Shown here in pieces: positions 54,421 to 64,000 of a DNA stretch of 64,000 nt (position 1 is the stretch's first letter; every line of letters begins with the position of its first letter). The notes below the pieces were generated by a model. It was given only the letters and a program-made list of their open reading frames with translations. It was not told the DNA's origin and searched no databases. Origin of the DNA: Myxocyprinus asiaticus (Eukaryota; Chordata; Actinopteri; Cypriniformes; Catostomidae); the NCBI RefSeq assembly GCF_019703515.2, contig NC_059346.1:13000501-13064500 (forward strand). Reading direction: 5' to 3'. A program made the translations under genes and the position numbers.

Positions 54421-55628
54421 CGCTGAGAACTGCTGGACAAAGTCCTCGGTGTTGCCTTACTGGCCAACTTGTGAAATGGGGGTAGCAATAACCGTGCCTT
54501 GTTGAGCCAAAGGTGGCGCTCCTGGACCACCAAGTTGGACATCGCCCACCCGAGAGACCGCGCCGTGACCTTCGTCGCCCGGAGAGTGAGGTCGGTCACC
54601 GAGCGCAGCTCCTGCATCAATCCCGGGGTGGAACTACCCTCATTCAGTTCCTTTAGCACCTTGGCTTGGTGGAATTGCAGGAGAGCCATGGCATGCAGGG
54701 CGGAGGTGGCTTGTCCAGCGGTACCATAGGCCTTGGCCGTCAGAGACAACGTAAACCTACAGGCCTTGGACAGGAGCTTTGGGCGCCCGCGCCAGGTGGC
54801 ATCGTTTTGCGGGCATAGGTGCCTTTATCCACCGGGGGGATTGCCGAAAAGCCCTTGGCCACCCCACCATCGAGGGTAGTGAGGGCGGGGAATCTGAAAG
54901 ATCTGGACCTGGCAGTAAAATGTGCCTCCCATGACCTTGTCAGCGCTTCATGCACTTCCAGGAAGAAAGGAACGGGGACGGGGCGTGGCTTTGAGTGGCG
55001 CCACGAGCCCAGGAACCAATCATCGAGCCGCGAGGGTTCAGGGGAGAGTGGAGGGTTCCACTCTAGCCCGACGCTCGCGGCTGCCCGGGAAAGAATGTCG
55101 TCATATCCGTGTCAGCCTGTGACTGGGCGACCACACCCGAAGGGAGGAGCCCAGCTGAGGCTTCCGCTTCTGACTGGACGAGCCTGCTCTCCGATGCTGC
55201 GCTCGAGAGCTCATCACCTTCGCGGGCTCCGAATAAGAGGTTGAACTCACTGTGAGACGAGCCGACATACTCATCCGGAAACCCGATCAGGGCAGACGAG
55301 TGTGCTGGGGAATGGGAGGTCCGTGGGGGGATACCCGGCGGAGGTGGTCCCATTGGGGTCCCCAAATCGCCCCCAGTGCTAGCCGCTCTGGCCTCATACC
55401 CGTGGGTAGAAGGACCGAGGCGGGGAGCCTCTGGGGTGGCTTGCTTTCTTACGAAGGTAAGCCATAACCGCATCGTTGCCATGGACATGTTCCCGCAACG
55501 AGTACATGACCCATCCATGAAGCTGTCTCCGTGTGAGCAGTGCCCAGACACGAAAGACAGTGATTGTGACTGTGAGAAGGTGAGAGATAATGAGCGCAAC
55601 CAGGAATAACACACAAACGGAAAGACAT
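54421..55628 (-). pseudogene. DIRS copy D gag, frameshifted
   Basis: The start is the ATG at 55628-55626 (MSFRLCVIPGCAHYL). CLSCLGTAH continues the Cys/His cluster; a shift then gives DSFMDGSCTRCGN. The Ser/Pro linker reads to about 55063. The helical core reads TARSRSFRFPALTTLDGGVA, then LTAKAYGTAGQATSALHAMA and LRSVTDLTLRATKVTARSLG, ending after ERHLWLNKARLLLP with a small deletion. It joins RT sequence soon after a QFSAVKQQTEVI-type stretch, so the gag C-terminal tail and pol start are deleted. Confidence 0.8.
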
Positions 55629-55893
55629 CTTTAAAAAGACGCATCTTTAAAAAGACATTCCGTGTGTGCCGCTCTTTTAGAGATATATACTCTTTTAGAG
55701 AAATATACTCTTTTATTTCTGCCAAAGCGCCCAGGGGCATTCTCTGCGGTGCACCAGTGCAGAGGGGGGAGAAGCCGCTGAAATGCGCCATCAGATCCAG
55801 CAGAGGTGAATGAACAGTCGTGGGAATTCAACTAGTGAGCATGACCGTTTGGCTCTGAAGAGAAAATCTGAATGAGTGGTTGCACACCAGCTC

Positions 55894-55901
55894 CTTTTAT
55901 A
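55894..55901 (-). promoter_or_regulatory. TATA box in DIRS copy D 5' ITR
   Basis: TATAAAAG on the minus strand, about 265 bases upstream of the gag ATG. Confidence 0.6.
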
Positions 55902-56215
55902 CCTGTATGTCCGGGGAAGTGGTATGCAAATACCACTCGCCAATTTTCATTGGCCTTTTATCAAAGACCAGAGGTGTCTCGGGCTCCCAAGAGTGACCCC
56001 TAGTGTCACTACATCGACACAACATCGAGTGAGTGACAGATAGGGAACTCAATGATTCTCATCTTGTCTTAATGACCCAACACGTGACATAACATTTGGC
56101 TATGAGATCTTGACACTGCATAAACAGAGTCACTATTCACTTGTATGACAAGTAAAGCCTATAAAAATATACCATTTGTTTTACAGAAGAAAAAAAGTCA
56201 TACAGGTTTGGAGCT

Positions 56216-56715
56216 ATTTGTGTTGCTTTTTTTGGTTATTTTGGAGTTTGAAAGCAACAGAATTTTCAACTATTTAATTGCGTGTATTCTTCCTTTATCA
56301 TGCTAACAGTGAGTGTTGGAGGACAGAAAGTCCAATCTGCTTTCATTAAGCAGCCTTTTAAGGGAACATATTAACCGACACACCTGCAGGAATCCTGAAC
56401 ATGCTCGCTCGTGTAACCTCACTGGACATGCTTCATCAAACACATTCATCTCTTTGCCTCATTAACGTAACACTCTTCTGTTCTGTTCTGTTCTGTTCTC
56501 TCCTTGTGAGATAAGGATTCTGGGAAAGACTATCACAGTGTCTCATTTGCTGGATTAGATCAGATGATGAGTTTGCTTCTGTTAACCTGATATTTTTTGC
56601 TTCTCAAAACCCTTTACTGGCAGAAATCTGAGCATCTATAATTGTGCAGGATGTAGCTTATTCATTTAGCAGGAAATACCAAATGAATAAAAAGGTGTAG
56701 TAGAGAGAGAGAGAG

Positions 56716-56749
<34 letters not shown>

Positions 56750-57005
56750 GTTGTTGTAGGCTAGTAATAGTGGACAGAGTCTTTATCTTGATCTGTGTAC
56801 TCTAATAAAGCTAAGATTGAGCTGTCAACATCCTGTTTACAAATTTATATAGCCAAAATGATCCTTTCCTTCCCTCCTCTATTATCTTCACCTGATTGGC
56901 TCTTCAGTTTCTCCTGTTCTCTTTTCTTTGCCTATCACCTGCTTTTTTCTTTTTGCTTATCACTTTTCCTTACACTTACCTTCCTTCCTACAGTCCTCCA
57001 CTTTC
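56216..57005. other. Non-coding stretch with (GA)n microsatellite
   Basis: Complex sequence at 56280-56690 without a gene; TTCTG repeats at about 56476-56500; (GA)n at 56703-56748. Confidence 0.45.
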
Positions 57006-57673
57006 ATACTGCATGTCTGTGTACTGAGAGTGGTCCGAGGAGGGACAAACCGGCAACAGGGTGTTGGGCTGCAGAGTGGCCAGAGTGCCCATGATGACCC
57101 TTGTCCACTGTCGAAAGCACCTACAATCGGCATGCGAGCGTCGGAACTGGACATTGGAGCAGTGGAAGACGGTTGCCTAGTCTGATGAGTCCAGTTTTCT
57201 TTTACATCACGTGGATGACCATTTACATGTGTGCCAATTACCTGACGAAGTGATGGCACCAGGATGCACTGTGGGAAGATGACAAGCCGGTGGAGGGAGG
57301 TTGATGCTCAGGGCAATGTTCTGCTTGTAAACCCTGGATTCGGCCATTCATGTGGATGTCAATTTGACATGTGCCACCTACCTAAGCATCGTTGCAGTCC
57401 AGGTACACCCCTTCAATGCAATGGTATTCCGTGTTCGGTAATGGTTTGAGGAACATGATGAATAGTTCAAGTTGTTGCCCTGACCTCCAAATTCCCCAGA
57501 TCTCAATGGACTTAAACGATCTGCTGCTAATGTCTTGGTGCCAGATACCACAGGACCTTCAGGGGTCTTGTAGAGTCCATGCCTCAGCAGGTTGGCACTT
57601 TTTTGGTGGCATGGGAGGACCAACATCATATTAGAAATTTTAGGTGGTCATAATATTTTGGCTCATCAGTGTA
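57006..57673 (+). pseudogene. Tc1/mariner relic, 5' truncated (same family as 4274-5422)
   Basis: Read on the plus strand, scattered frames match the 4.3-kb copy: RVPMMT-type text at about 57085-57105, CERRNWTLEQWKT near 57130-57165, SDESSFLLHHVDDHL near 57180-57220 (WSDES region of the first Asp), then the region of MHCGKMTSRWREVDAQGNVL. The element ends GGTGGTCATAATATTTTGGCTCATCAGTGTA at 57673, the family inverted end (shown here only to locate it: about 57643-57673). The left inverted end is absent. Many stops and frameshifts. Confidence 0.75.
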
Positions 57674-58455
57674 ATCACCATTACTGGCCCCGACCTTCAA
57701 CTACATTAGCTTTACAAGAATGTATGCCTACCTAAACCAAAAATGTCCTCAGCCTCACTGTTTATAGCTTTAAAGCTTATATATGTTTATCTCACATTTT
57801 AAGCTTAGCCCAATCACAGCTCCCTGCTCTCAAATTACTCTTGGATTAGATCCCCAAAGAAGAACCTCCTTCTAGTCTTTAAACCCCTAAAGCATTAGGC
57901 ATGTGTCCCTGCATGGATGGATCAGTGTAATGAGTAGTGATGTTCTTCACCATGCTCTACATTTTATGTTTGACCCTGATTACACTGCATCGGGTCCACA
58001 GGGTAGGGGCCCTTTTCCAGCATCCTCTAATCCAGCCACATCAATTTAAAGCATTGTCCTTCCCCTCCAATGAAATATAAATGACACACTTGAAAATGCA
58101 AAAGGAACCAATTCCACCATGCTGGACGAGTGTGCTTGTGCCTGATGATTTCAGTTTGCTGAAACGCACCCCGACAAGATTAAGTTACTCCTGCTGGACT
58201 CAAGACTCTCAGGTAAAAGCATAGAGAGAGATAGAGAGAGAATGTGTGAAGATATAGAGACCACGTGACAGTGTGTGAAAAAGAATGAGAGTGTGGGAGA
58301 GAGAAAGATAGGAAAGAATGACAAAAGACACAAGTGGTGAGTTTGTCTGCAGCTGAGTAATACATTTTGAGAATAACTTTTTTCTCTCTTTGTTTTCAGA
58401 AAATTGTTATGAAAATATTGTAGTCAATTTAAAAGAAAAGGTCTAAGCTAGGGGT
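57674..58455. other. Non-coding stretch
   Basis: Complex, repeat-poor sequence without a recognised gene; a GA-rich run lies at about 58215-58315. Confidence 0.45.
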
Positions 58456-59093
58456 GTGCAAAACGACATTTTCAAAATTGACTTGTTGACTATGAAGAAG
58501 CCCTCAAAACTGTTCTTATTCACATCCTTATTGACCATAAATCTTGACATCCACACTCTCCTTGGTACGTCTAAGAAGCTTGTTCACACACTTCCTTGTG
58601 CTTGGCGCATGCACAGAGCTCTGTACATGAACCAGACAGGTTTGCGGTTTTCACGCCCAGTTGGGTTGGTTGAGTATTTTTGGAATGTTTTTAAAATGTA
58701 CCACAGTTGCCAAAAGGTTGATGATAAACACTAGAAAATGAAAATGCAACGTTTTATTGATGTACAACGATACCGAGATTGAGTATCTGGCAATCACATG
58801 TAGCGTCAACGAATCATTGTGTTGAAGCCTGCAATGAGTTTCAATCAGGCCAGATGTCAAGATTTATATTGAACAAGGACTTTAAATGTTGGATTGTTTT
58901 TTTGGTGCTTGAAAGTTTTGGACTCCATTGACATATATTGTATGAAAAAAAAAAAAAAAAAAAAAACACCTTCGAAAAATAAAAAAATCTTCGTTTGTGT
59001 TCCACAGAAGAAAGAAAGTCATACGAGTTTGCGATGGCATGATGGTGAGTAAATGATGAAATAATTTTCATTTTGGGGTGAACTATCCCTTTA
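58456..59093. mobile_element. Decayed MITE of the AAGGAATAGTTCACCC family
   Basis: The right end is intact: GAAGAAAGAAAGTCATACGA, GATGGTGAGTAAATGATG, then GGGGTGAACTATCCCTTTAA. Inside, ATAAATCTTGACATCCACAC near 58540 is inverted at about 58855-58870 (GATGTCAAGATTTAT). The left terminal repeat is not found. A poly(A) run lies at about 58947-58965. Confidence 0.65.
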
Positions 59094-61429
59094 ACAACAA
59101 TTTAAACAACATTACAACCCACTGAACAGACTTTATCTGACAGCAGATCCATGGCTGTAGGTCCAATGACTCCATGCTAAAAACCCTCTCAGAGAAGTTG
59201 TGTCTGTACATTAAACCCCTTTAAAGCACCGCCAGTAAGTCAACCATACTGACTCTTCCCTATTCTAAAGATAATGACTAAAACCAAATAACTTTTTCTG
59301 AATTCCCAAGAAATGACATGCCAGCATTCAGATACATAAGCAAGAAGTTCTCCTCTCTGGCCATGATAATCTCTCTGTACGGAAGTTCTGCATATCATTT
59401 GGGGGTTATGCCCCATTAGACCTGTGAGTGGACAGACAGGCATGGCCCGCCTTAAAGTCTCATCCAAGGCACTGTCTCCCATAACATTTTCTAGTGTCAT
59501 CTTAGGGACCATCACCTTTCAGTACACTCAACTTGAGAGCGTACCATTTTTTGAGTGCCCTTTTCCACTGTGCGAGTGGAGCTTGTTCTCTGTAATTAAA
59601 TCGGCTAGGGGTTCTGTGTCGGAGTCCATACTGCTCTATTCAGAGTTCTGCCCAAGGGCCCCAACACTCAAATTAACCTTTCATTATTATAATCACCTTT
59701 GAGACTCTCTTTCTCTATCTGTCTGAACTGAGGTATTGAAACGGCTCATTGTAGTTACACTCAACACAGCACTGACAAGTGACATGAGAGTGAGAAGGTT
59801 TTTCCAATACTCTTCTCAAAATGATGTAAGGAAATGATGGTGAAGGAAATTAATTTCTAATATTGAAATTGCTCTGTAGGCTTCTGCGTTTTCCTTCTGC
59901 ATTTGCATAAATGCAATTTACTACAGCTGATATTGAAAACTTAAACAAAATTTTGAGTTTTAAAAAGTATATATACAAGTTAAACATTATTTAAATATAG
60001 CACCTTTTAAATTAGTGTTTACAAAGTGCTTTAAAGAGGACATATACTGTATACTGTATGTACATAAATGTTCATACATAGATGTGTAAGGAGATGTTTG
60101 TCCTGTACTTGAAAACAATTGACAGATTAAGAATAAAAATATGAAAATAAATAGAAATTAAAAAAGAAAATGTAATTGATGAAAAAGTGCTAGTTTATAG
60201 CATCAACTACAATAGTGACTGACTAGGAAAAACATAGCCTGAAAATGACACAAAAGTGGTGCTATAACAACAATGATTTTTGTTCCCTTTCACCCAAATC
60301 ACTTGTAAAAGGACAGATTATCAGATGATTATCATTTGCTGCTACTGCCAAGCAACTGTTTGATGCCGAACACAACAGCACTTCGCACGTTCGCGGAGAG
60401 ATTGACAGGCAGGAATTTGGCCAATAGTTGCTGCAAGCCTCTTATAATCGACTAATTGGTGTGCGAGAAGGCGGGACTTACAAAGAGGGGTTACAGCAAT
60501 GCAAATATGCACACACACACAATGAAGTATTAGACCAGATGCACATCATAATGCAACTAAAGCCGAATCCCGGACATTTTCGCAAATTTAGAAATCCCAG
60601 CCGGACGCTTTTTTAAGGTCCGAAAAAGAGGACATGTCCGGGAAAAAGAGGACATATGGTCACCCTATCTTTATTCAACACTCCTTTTCCAAGTTTTACC
60701 ATCTACCTAAAACAATAAAATTTTGTGCAAACATTGCATCAGGTTTTCTGGATGACTCTTCCCATAGAAACCATCATTAAATACAGAATATATCAAACAA
60801 TTATTCAATACTTAAGTCTTCACTTTTCTCTCTTTTCTTAAACAATATAGTAAGATTTTTGTTGTTTCTGAACCAACAACAAGCCTTGTATAAATGTGTG
60901 CAATTTGGTAACCACATAGCTAAATCTAGAAAATAGAACAAAGAATGCCAAACATAAGCAAAGCTGCCTATTTAAAATGTAAATTTTTCATATAAATGGA
61001 GGTGCATTACTCGGTCTCCACTCTCTGCTGTCATACCTCTAGCTCTCTCACCCAAGTGAGGGAGCATTACCACGGCATGTAGCGTTTATGTCGGAGTTGA
61101 CATTAGCTAACACTGATGTAACGTAACCTTATATACATTAGCTACATAGCTTTATATGGCCTGTCTTGTCATTGTTTATCACAAGCAAAAACGTAACTTG
61201 GGAACAACAATTTGTCACTACATGCTCTGTCCCCTCAATCTCTCACAAAGTTAACATTGCATTAGCTACATCCCTCAATATATGTTAACTAAATTAGGTA
61301 GCTTGTGCACCTAGCTAGGCAAGCAACTGAAAAAAGCGCCCTAAAAAACAATAAATATATAGGTAGCTAATATAGCTAATACTCACTAAATCTCTTTGGG
61401 TGAGGGGTGAAGATGAGTTTAGGTACAGA
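59094..61429. other. Non-coding stretch
   Basis: No gene is recognised. 59240-59720 is moderate-GC, complex and repeat-poor, with open frames on both strands of about 90 codons that show no motif. 60590-60667 has the tandem phrase AAAAGAGGACAT repeated, ending GGTCACCCTAT, a common teleost repeat end. Confidence 0.45.
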
Positions 61430-61980
61430 TGCTGCGTTCCATTCAAATCGGATGTGGGATATTTCACTTGATATCTCTGAACTCCGACTAAAGGCATTCC
61501 AATGGCAGATGCTCAGAAGATGACATTAAAGGAAACAAAACTGCATCACTCCCGTTAGCTTAGCAGGTGTTTGACTGTCACCAGAGATGTCTCCTAACAA
61601 CCCAATTCAGAAACAATCTGCAATGCTAGCATTTGTGCTACAGGTGTACGATTATCAAAAGAGAGTATAATTTACCATGATTTGAAAACCTGCTACTCTG
61701 CTAACATTTGTTAAACAAGCTTTAATGTCATGTAATGTAGGAACTTTGACTAATTTATCAATATTATTTAATAAAAGTGAATGTTTATCAGTTATTTTGT
61801 ATATCGTCCGACATCCGACAAGATTATGTGATGTCACGCACCAGCATCTCGGCGAAATCGGAGTTTAAAATTTCCGCACGACTTTTCAAGTTGTAAGTAT
61901 GACTTCAAGTGGCATTCCACTGCACTTTTCCCAGTAGTAAGTTGGAGAATCCAACTTTCTGAGTTGAATGGAATGCAGCA
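61430..61980. mobile_element. Foldback element with TGCTGCGTTCCATTCAA ends, uninterrupted copy
   Basis: The left end is TGCTGCGTTCCATTCAAATC and the complement of the right end is TGCTGCATTCCATTCAACTC. The inside lines up with 10076-10380 and 11291-11504. AGA on both sides may be a 3-base duplication. No coding. Confidence 0.78.
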
Positions 61981-62594
61981 AGAGGCAGATTGCTAACGTT
62001 AGCTAGCTAGCTTTGCTAGCATCACTTACATTTAGCTTACCTTTCTTTATGCTTCCTTTCCAAGTGCTGATAAAATTTTGACAAGGTCCCAGCCATCTCG
62101 GTAAGCATTGCATTGCAGAATTTACATACTGTGTTACATGCTGTGTGTTTTTCTTTTGTTTTTTTTGTTTTTTTTTTTTTTGTGGTTTAGGTCAGTGTTT
62201 CCCAACTTTTTTCTGCCACGTCACACTTTTTACGATTAAAAAATCCCATGGCTCACCACTATCCCACATAACCATCATTGATAGTTTTCCTTTTCAAGAA
62301 TCGTCTGTGTTTTCTGTCTGTCTTAGTAGCGTGAACTCGCAATGTTTGAAATTCAGCTATGCAAAAAATGCAAGTAACATAGGGACGCTGTATAATGAGG
62401 TCACAGATGCCGAGAGTGCTAATTGGATAATAATTTTTTTTGTCTTTTCCAATTTGTAGATTTGTTCTTGCAAATTAATTATTGCAAATGCACAGCAAAT
62501 ACATTTTTCATTCTTTATTTATTGTATTTTCTATACTATTTTGACTATAAATCGCACCGGGTCAAAATCACGTTGTTGACAGAGAACATAAATC
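61981..62594. other. Non-coding stretch
   Basis: Contains a T-rich run at about 62150-62182, then the phrase GTCAGTGTTTCCCAAC at about 62192, which resembles a teleost DNA-repeat end. No gene is seen. Confidence 0.4.
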
Positions 62595-62735
62595 GTCATG
62601 GTTACTTGTATAACCTCCATTCCCTGATGGAGGGAACGAGACGTTGTGTCGATGTAGTGACACCTCTGGTCTTTGATAAAAGGCCAATGAAAATTGGCGA
62701 GTGGTATTTGCATGCCACTCCCCCGGGCATACAGG

Positions 62736-62743
62736 TATAAAAG
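62736..62743 (+). promoter_or_regulatory. TATA box in DIRS copy E 3' ITR (antisense to the element)
   Basis: TATAAAAG, plus strand, pointing into the element, followed by the conserved CACTCATTCAGATT. Confidence 0.5.
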
Positions 62744-62850
62744 GAGCTGGTATGCAACCACTCATTCAGATTTTATGCTGAGGAGCCGATATAAGGTCCG
62801 GCCATTTCAGCGGGTAGTTCAGCGTTGTGGCAGGAGGGACACAACGTCTC

Positions 62851-62945
62851 ATTCCCTCCATCAGGGAATGGAGGTTACACAAGTAACCATGACATTCCCT
62901 ATCTGTCACTCACTTGACGTTGTATCGATGTAGTGACACTAGGGG
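62851..62945 (-). repeat. ICR of DIRS copy E
   Basis: ATTCCCTCCATCAGGGAATG through AAGTAACCATGAC is complementary to the 3' outer end at 62595 onward. ATTCCCTATCTGTCACTCAC onward predicts the 5' end of this copy, which lies outside the window. Confidence 0.85.
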
Positions 62946-63648
62946 TCCCTATACGAAACGCCACAATTGGCTGAACTGTGTTACGTGAACTGGCGGTGTG
63001 TGGTGGGCAGACTACTGTGTGCCTCATAGCCAGCACACCAGGTCGACACGTAACCTCCCCCAACATAGTTATGAGTGTCGAACGGCCCTTTTTGGGGACA
63101 AGTCTACTACCCAAAAGATAGAGACAGGCTTAACCCAGTCATGGCCTCTTTTCCCCTTCTTTTTTTCCCCACTCCCTAAAAAAGAAGGGGGGTTATCCGA
63201 CTGGGCCGCCAGGTTTAGTTGGGGGGTGTCCCTCCCAAGGGGAAGACACAGCGGAGACCACACCTCGCCCAAAGAGGGGGGGGATATTTAAGTGGAAGGA
63301 TACGTCACATGGTCTTTCCAACCATGTGGAGAGTCTTCAAGGTAGATCCTGCCCAATGGGGGAGGAGTTACTACAAACATGGAGACTGGGGCAGAGGGGC
63401 TCTGCCCAAGGAAGACGCAGTTTGCCAACAGGGAAATGAATTAGCGGAAGATATATATCGGATGGGGTTAGCCTTACAGGGAACCACCACATGCGGAGCA
63501 CCTACCCCAGAACAGGGCTCTTAGTTAGCGCGTGTACTGGGCCGGAAGCAAATCTCTCCGAAAAGTCGACTGCCACAGGGCTCGGAGGAAGTCAACCAGG
63601 GAACAAACTTGTGAACACTACTGGGAATTAATAGCACACATCTTCAGC

Positions 63649-64000
63649 TCAAAAGGAGGTGGAAGGCGCTATGTGCAAGGGATACCCCTGGCTGGCTATC
63701 CCGGGCTTATCCCGTGCCACTACCTGGGACGAAACCGGTTCCACCCGGAGGTTGTAGAACCTTGCAAAGGTGTTGGGTGTTGCCCAGCCCGCTGCTCTGC
63801 AAATGTCTGTTAGAGAGGCACCCCTGGCCAGGGCCCAGAGAGCCGCTACACCCCTGGTAGAATATGCTCGTAGCCCTACTGGGGGTGGCATGTCCTGGGC
63901 GACATATGCCATAGTTATGGCGTCAATGAGCCAGTGGGTGATCCTCTGCTTGGAGACAGCGCTTCCTTTCCGCTGTGCACCAAAGCAGACAAAGAGCTGC
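63649..64000 (-). pseudogene. DIRS copy E tyrosine recombinase, C-terminal part (partial, mutated)
   Basis: The frame is open from the window edge to the stop at 63649. It begins LFVCFGAQRKGSAVSKQRIT, continues HWLIDAITMAYVAQ, then GLRAYSTRGVAALWALARGA: the HxxR box is YxxR, so the catalytic His is Tyr (CAC/CAT to TAC/TAT type change). SLTDICRAAGWATPNTFARF and the nucleophile Tyr follow. After SSQVVAR the end differs from copies C and D (KPGIASQGYP and on), indicating a late frameshift or altered stop. Catalysis would be impaired by the His change. The N-terminal half lies outside the window. Confidence 0.82.

Larger units (their letters stand above)
51052..56047 (-). mobile_element. DIRS-type retrotransposon copy D (internally deleted, both ends present)
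   Basis: The 3' end is at 51052 (GTCCTGGTTACTTGCGTAAC) and the 5' end at 56047 (reverse complement TTCCCTATCTGTCACTCACT). The 3' ITR spans about 51110-51265, the ICR 51339-51432, the 3' non-coding region to about 52210. Then come, leftward-reading, the recombinase, methyltransferase-like, RNase H, RT and gag parts, and a 5' ITR with TATA near 55894-55901. It is about 5.0 kb. Its ITR and 3' non-coding text (CTCTGGTCTTTGATAAAAGG) match copy E more closely than A, B or C. Confidence 0.92.
49667..56215. mobile_element. MITE split by two later insertions (miniature LTR element and DIRS copy D)
   Basis: 49667-49803 is the left end of the AAGGAATAGTTCACCC family (AAAAGAGTAGTTCACCCC, then TCACCCTCATGTTGTTCCAA). 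50827-51051 reads as internal sequence of the same MITE type (AAAAGTAATCAATATGAC, CTTCTGAAGCATACAATCAC, TTTGGGTGATGAACCAAAC). 56190-56215 reads as right-arm text (GAAGAAAAAAAGTCATACAG). The terminal right repeat is not seen. This ordering makes one old MITE interrupted twice the simplest reading; it is an inference. Confidence 0.5.
62595..64000 (-). mobile_element. DIRS-type retrotransposon copy E, 3' part (cut by window edge)
   Basis: The 3' end at 62595 reads GTCATGGTTACTTGTATAAC. The ITR follows (about 62640-62800) with a 27-base deletion relative to copy D just after TAGTGACA. The ICR is at 62851-62945, the 3' non-coding region to about 63648, then the recombinase C-terminus runs off the window. 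It is the closest relative of copy D. Confidence 0.9.

Noticed and set aside
56795..57094. 99-codon plus-strand frame with a hydrophobic stretch (considered as a membrane protein)
   Set aside because: Pyrimidine-rich DNA gives a Phe/Leu/Ser run, and the end enters the Tc1 relic; no signal of a real gene.
59240..59515. About 90-codon frames on both strands
   Set aside because: No motif, no splice context and no similarity I recognise; not listed as genes.

Overview
This window looks like a stretch of a teleost fish nuclear genome, most likely a cypriniform. The evidence is low overall GC, many microsatellites, no bacterial-type gene order, and several transposable-element families typical of cyprinid fish. 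I find no host gene I can name. Almost every long reading frame belongs to a mobile element, and every such coding region is broken. The one non-obvious coding candidate is a short basic ORF at 15514-15768 that ends at a splice-donor-like GT.

The dominant theme is a family of DIRS-type tyrosine-recombinase retrotransposons. Copy A (1-769, minus) is cut by the window edge. Copies B (26970-30779, plus), C (34669-40200, plus) and D (51052-56047, minus) have both ends. Copy E (62595 to the window end, minus) is cut at 64000. They show the DIRS layout: inverted terminal repeats carrying TATA boxes, a Cys/His-rich gag, reverse transcriptase, RNase H, a methyltransferase-like region, a tyrosine recombinase, and a 3' internal region complementary to both outer ends of the element. 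Each copy is disabled in a different way. B lacks most of gag and the RT N-terminus and has lost the first catalytic Arg of its recombinase. C has stops and frameshifts but keeps a complete recombinase catalytic core. D has YPGGF in place of the RT box YLDDW and lacks the recombinase core. E has Tyr in place of the HxxR His.

Other regions, left to right. 2.2-5.4 kb: a deleted Tc1-type element between TA microsatellites, an LTR/PBS fragment, a tRNA-derived SINE with a perfect 15-bp target duplication, and a decayed Tc1/mariner transposase. 7.5-13.3 kb: foldback/MITE elements, including a 910-bp hairpin nested in a second foldback element whose uninterrupted relative is at 61.4 kb. 15.5-20.5 kb: the small ORF, a CTGGT-rich repeat, a 309-bp tandem duplication, and a 5'-truncated L1/Tx1-like LINE holding a 404-bp tandem duplication with no differences seen by eye. 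22.1-24.0 kb: a PIF/Harbinger-like non-autonomous element with a nested SINE. 31.3-31.8 kb: three diverged tandem units. 34.0 kb: an orphan 5' end of an L2/CR1-like LINE, whose longer minus-strand copy is at 43.2-47.7 kb with an esterase-type ORF1. 47.8-48.3 kb: a hAT-type MITE with a perfect 8-bp target duplication. 49.7-56.2 kb: a MITE apparently split by a miniature LTR retrotransposon (with PBS and PPT) and by DIRS copy D. 57.0-57.7 kb: a second Tc1 relic.

No rRNA, functional tRNA, CRISPR or operon structure is seen. The remaining AT-rich stretches hold no recognisable genes; a few moderate-GC, repeat-poor blocks (for example 32480-32810) could be conserved non-coding sequence. All family calls are from reading motifs and repeat ends by eye; no database search was possible.
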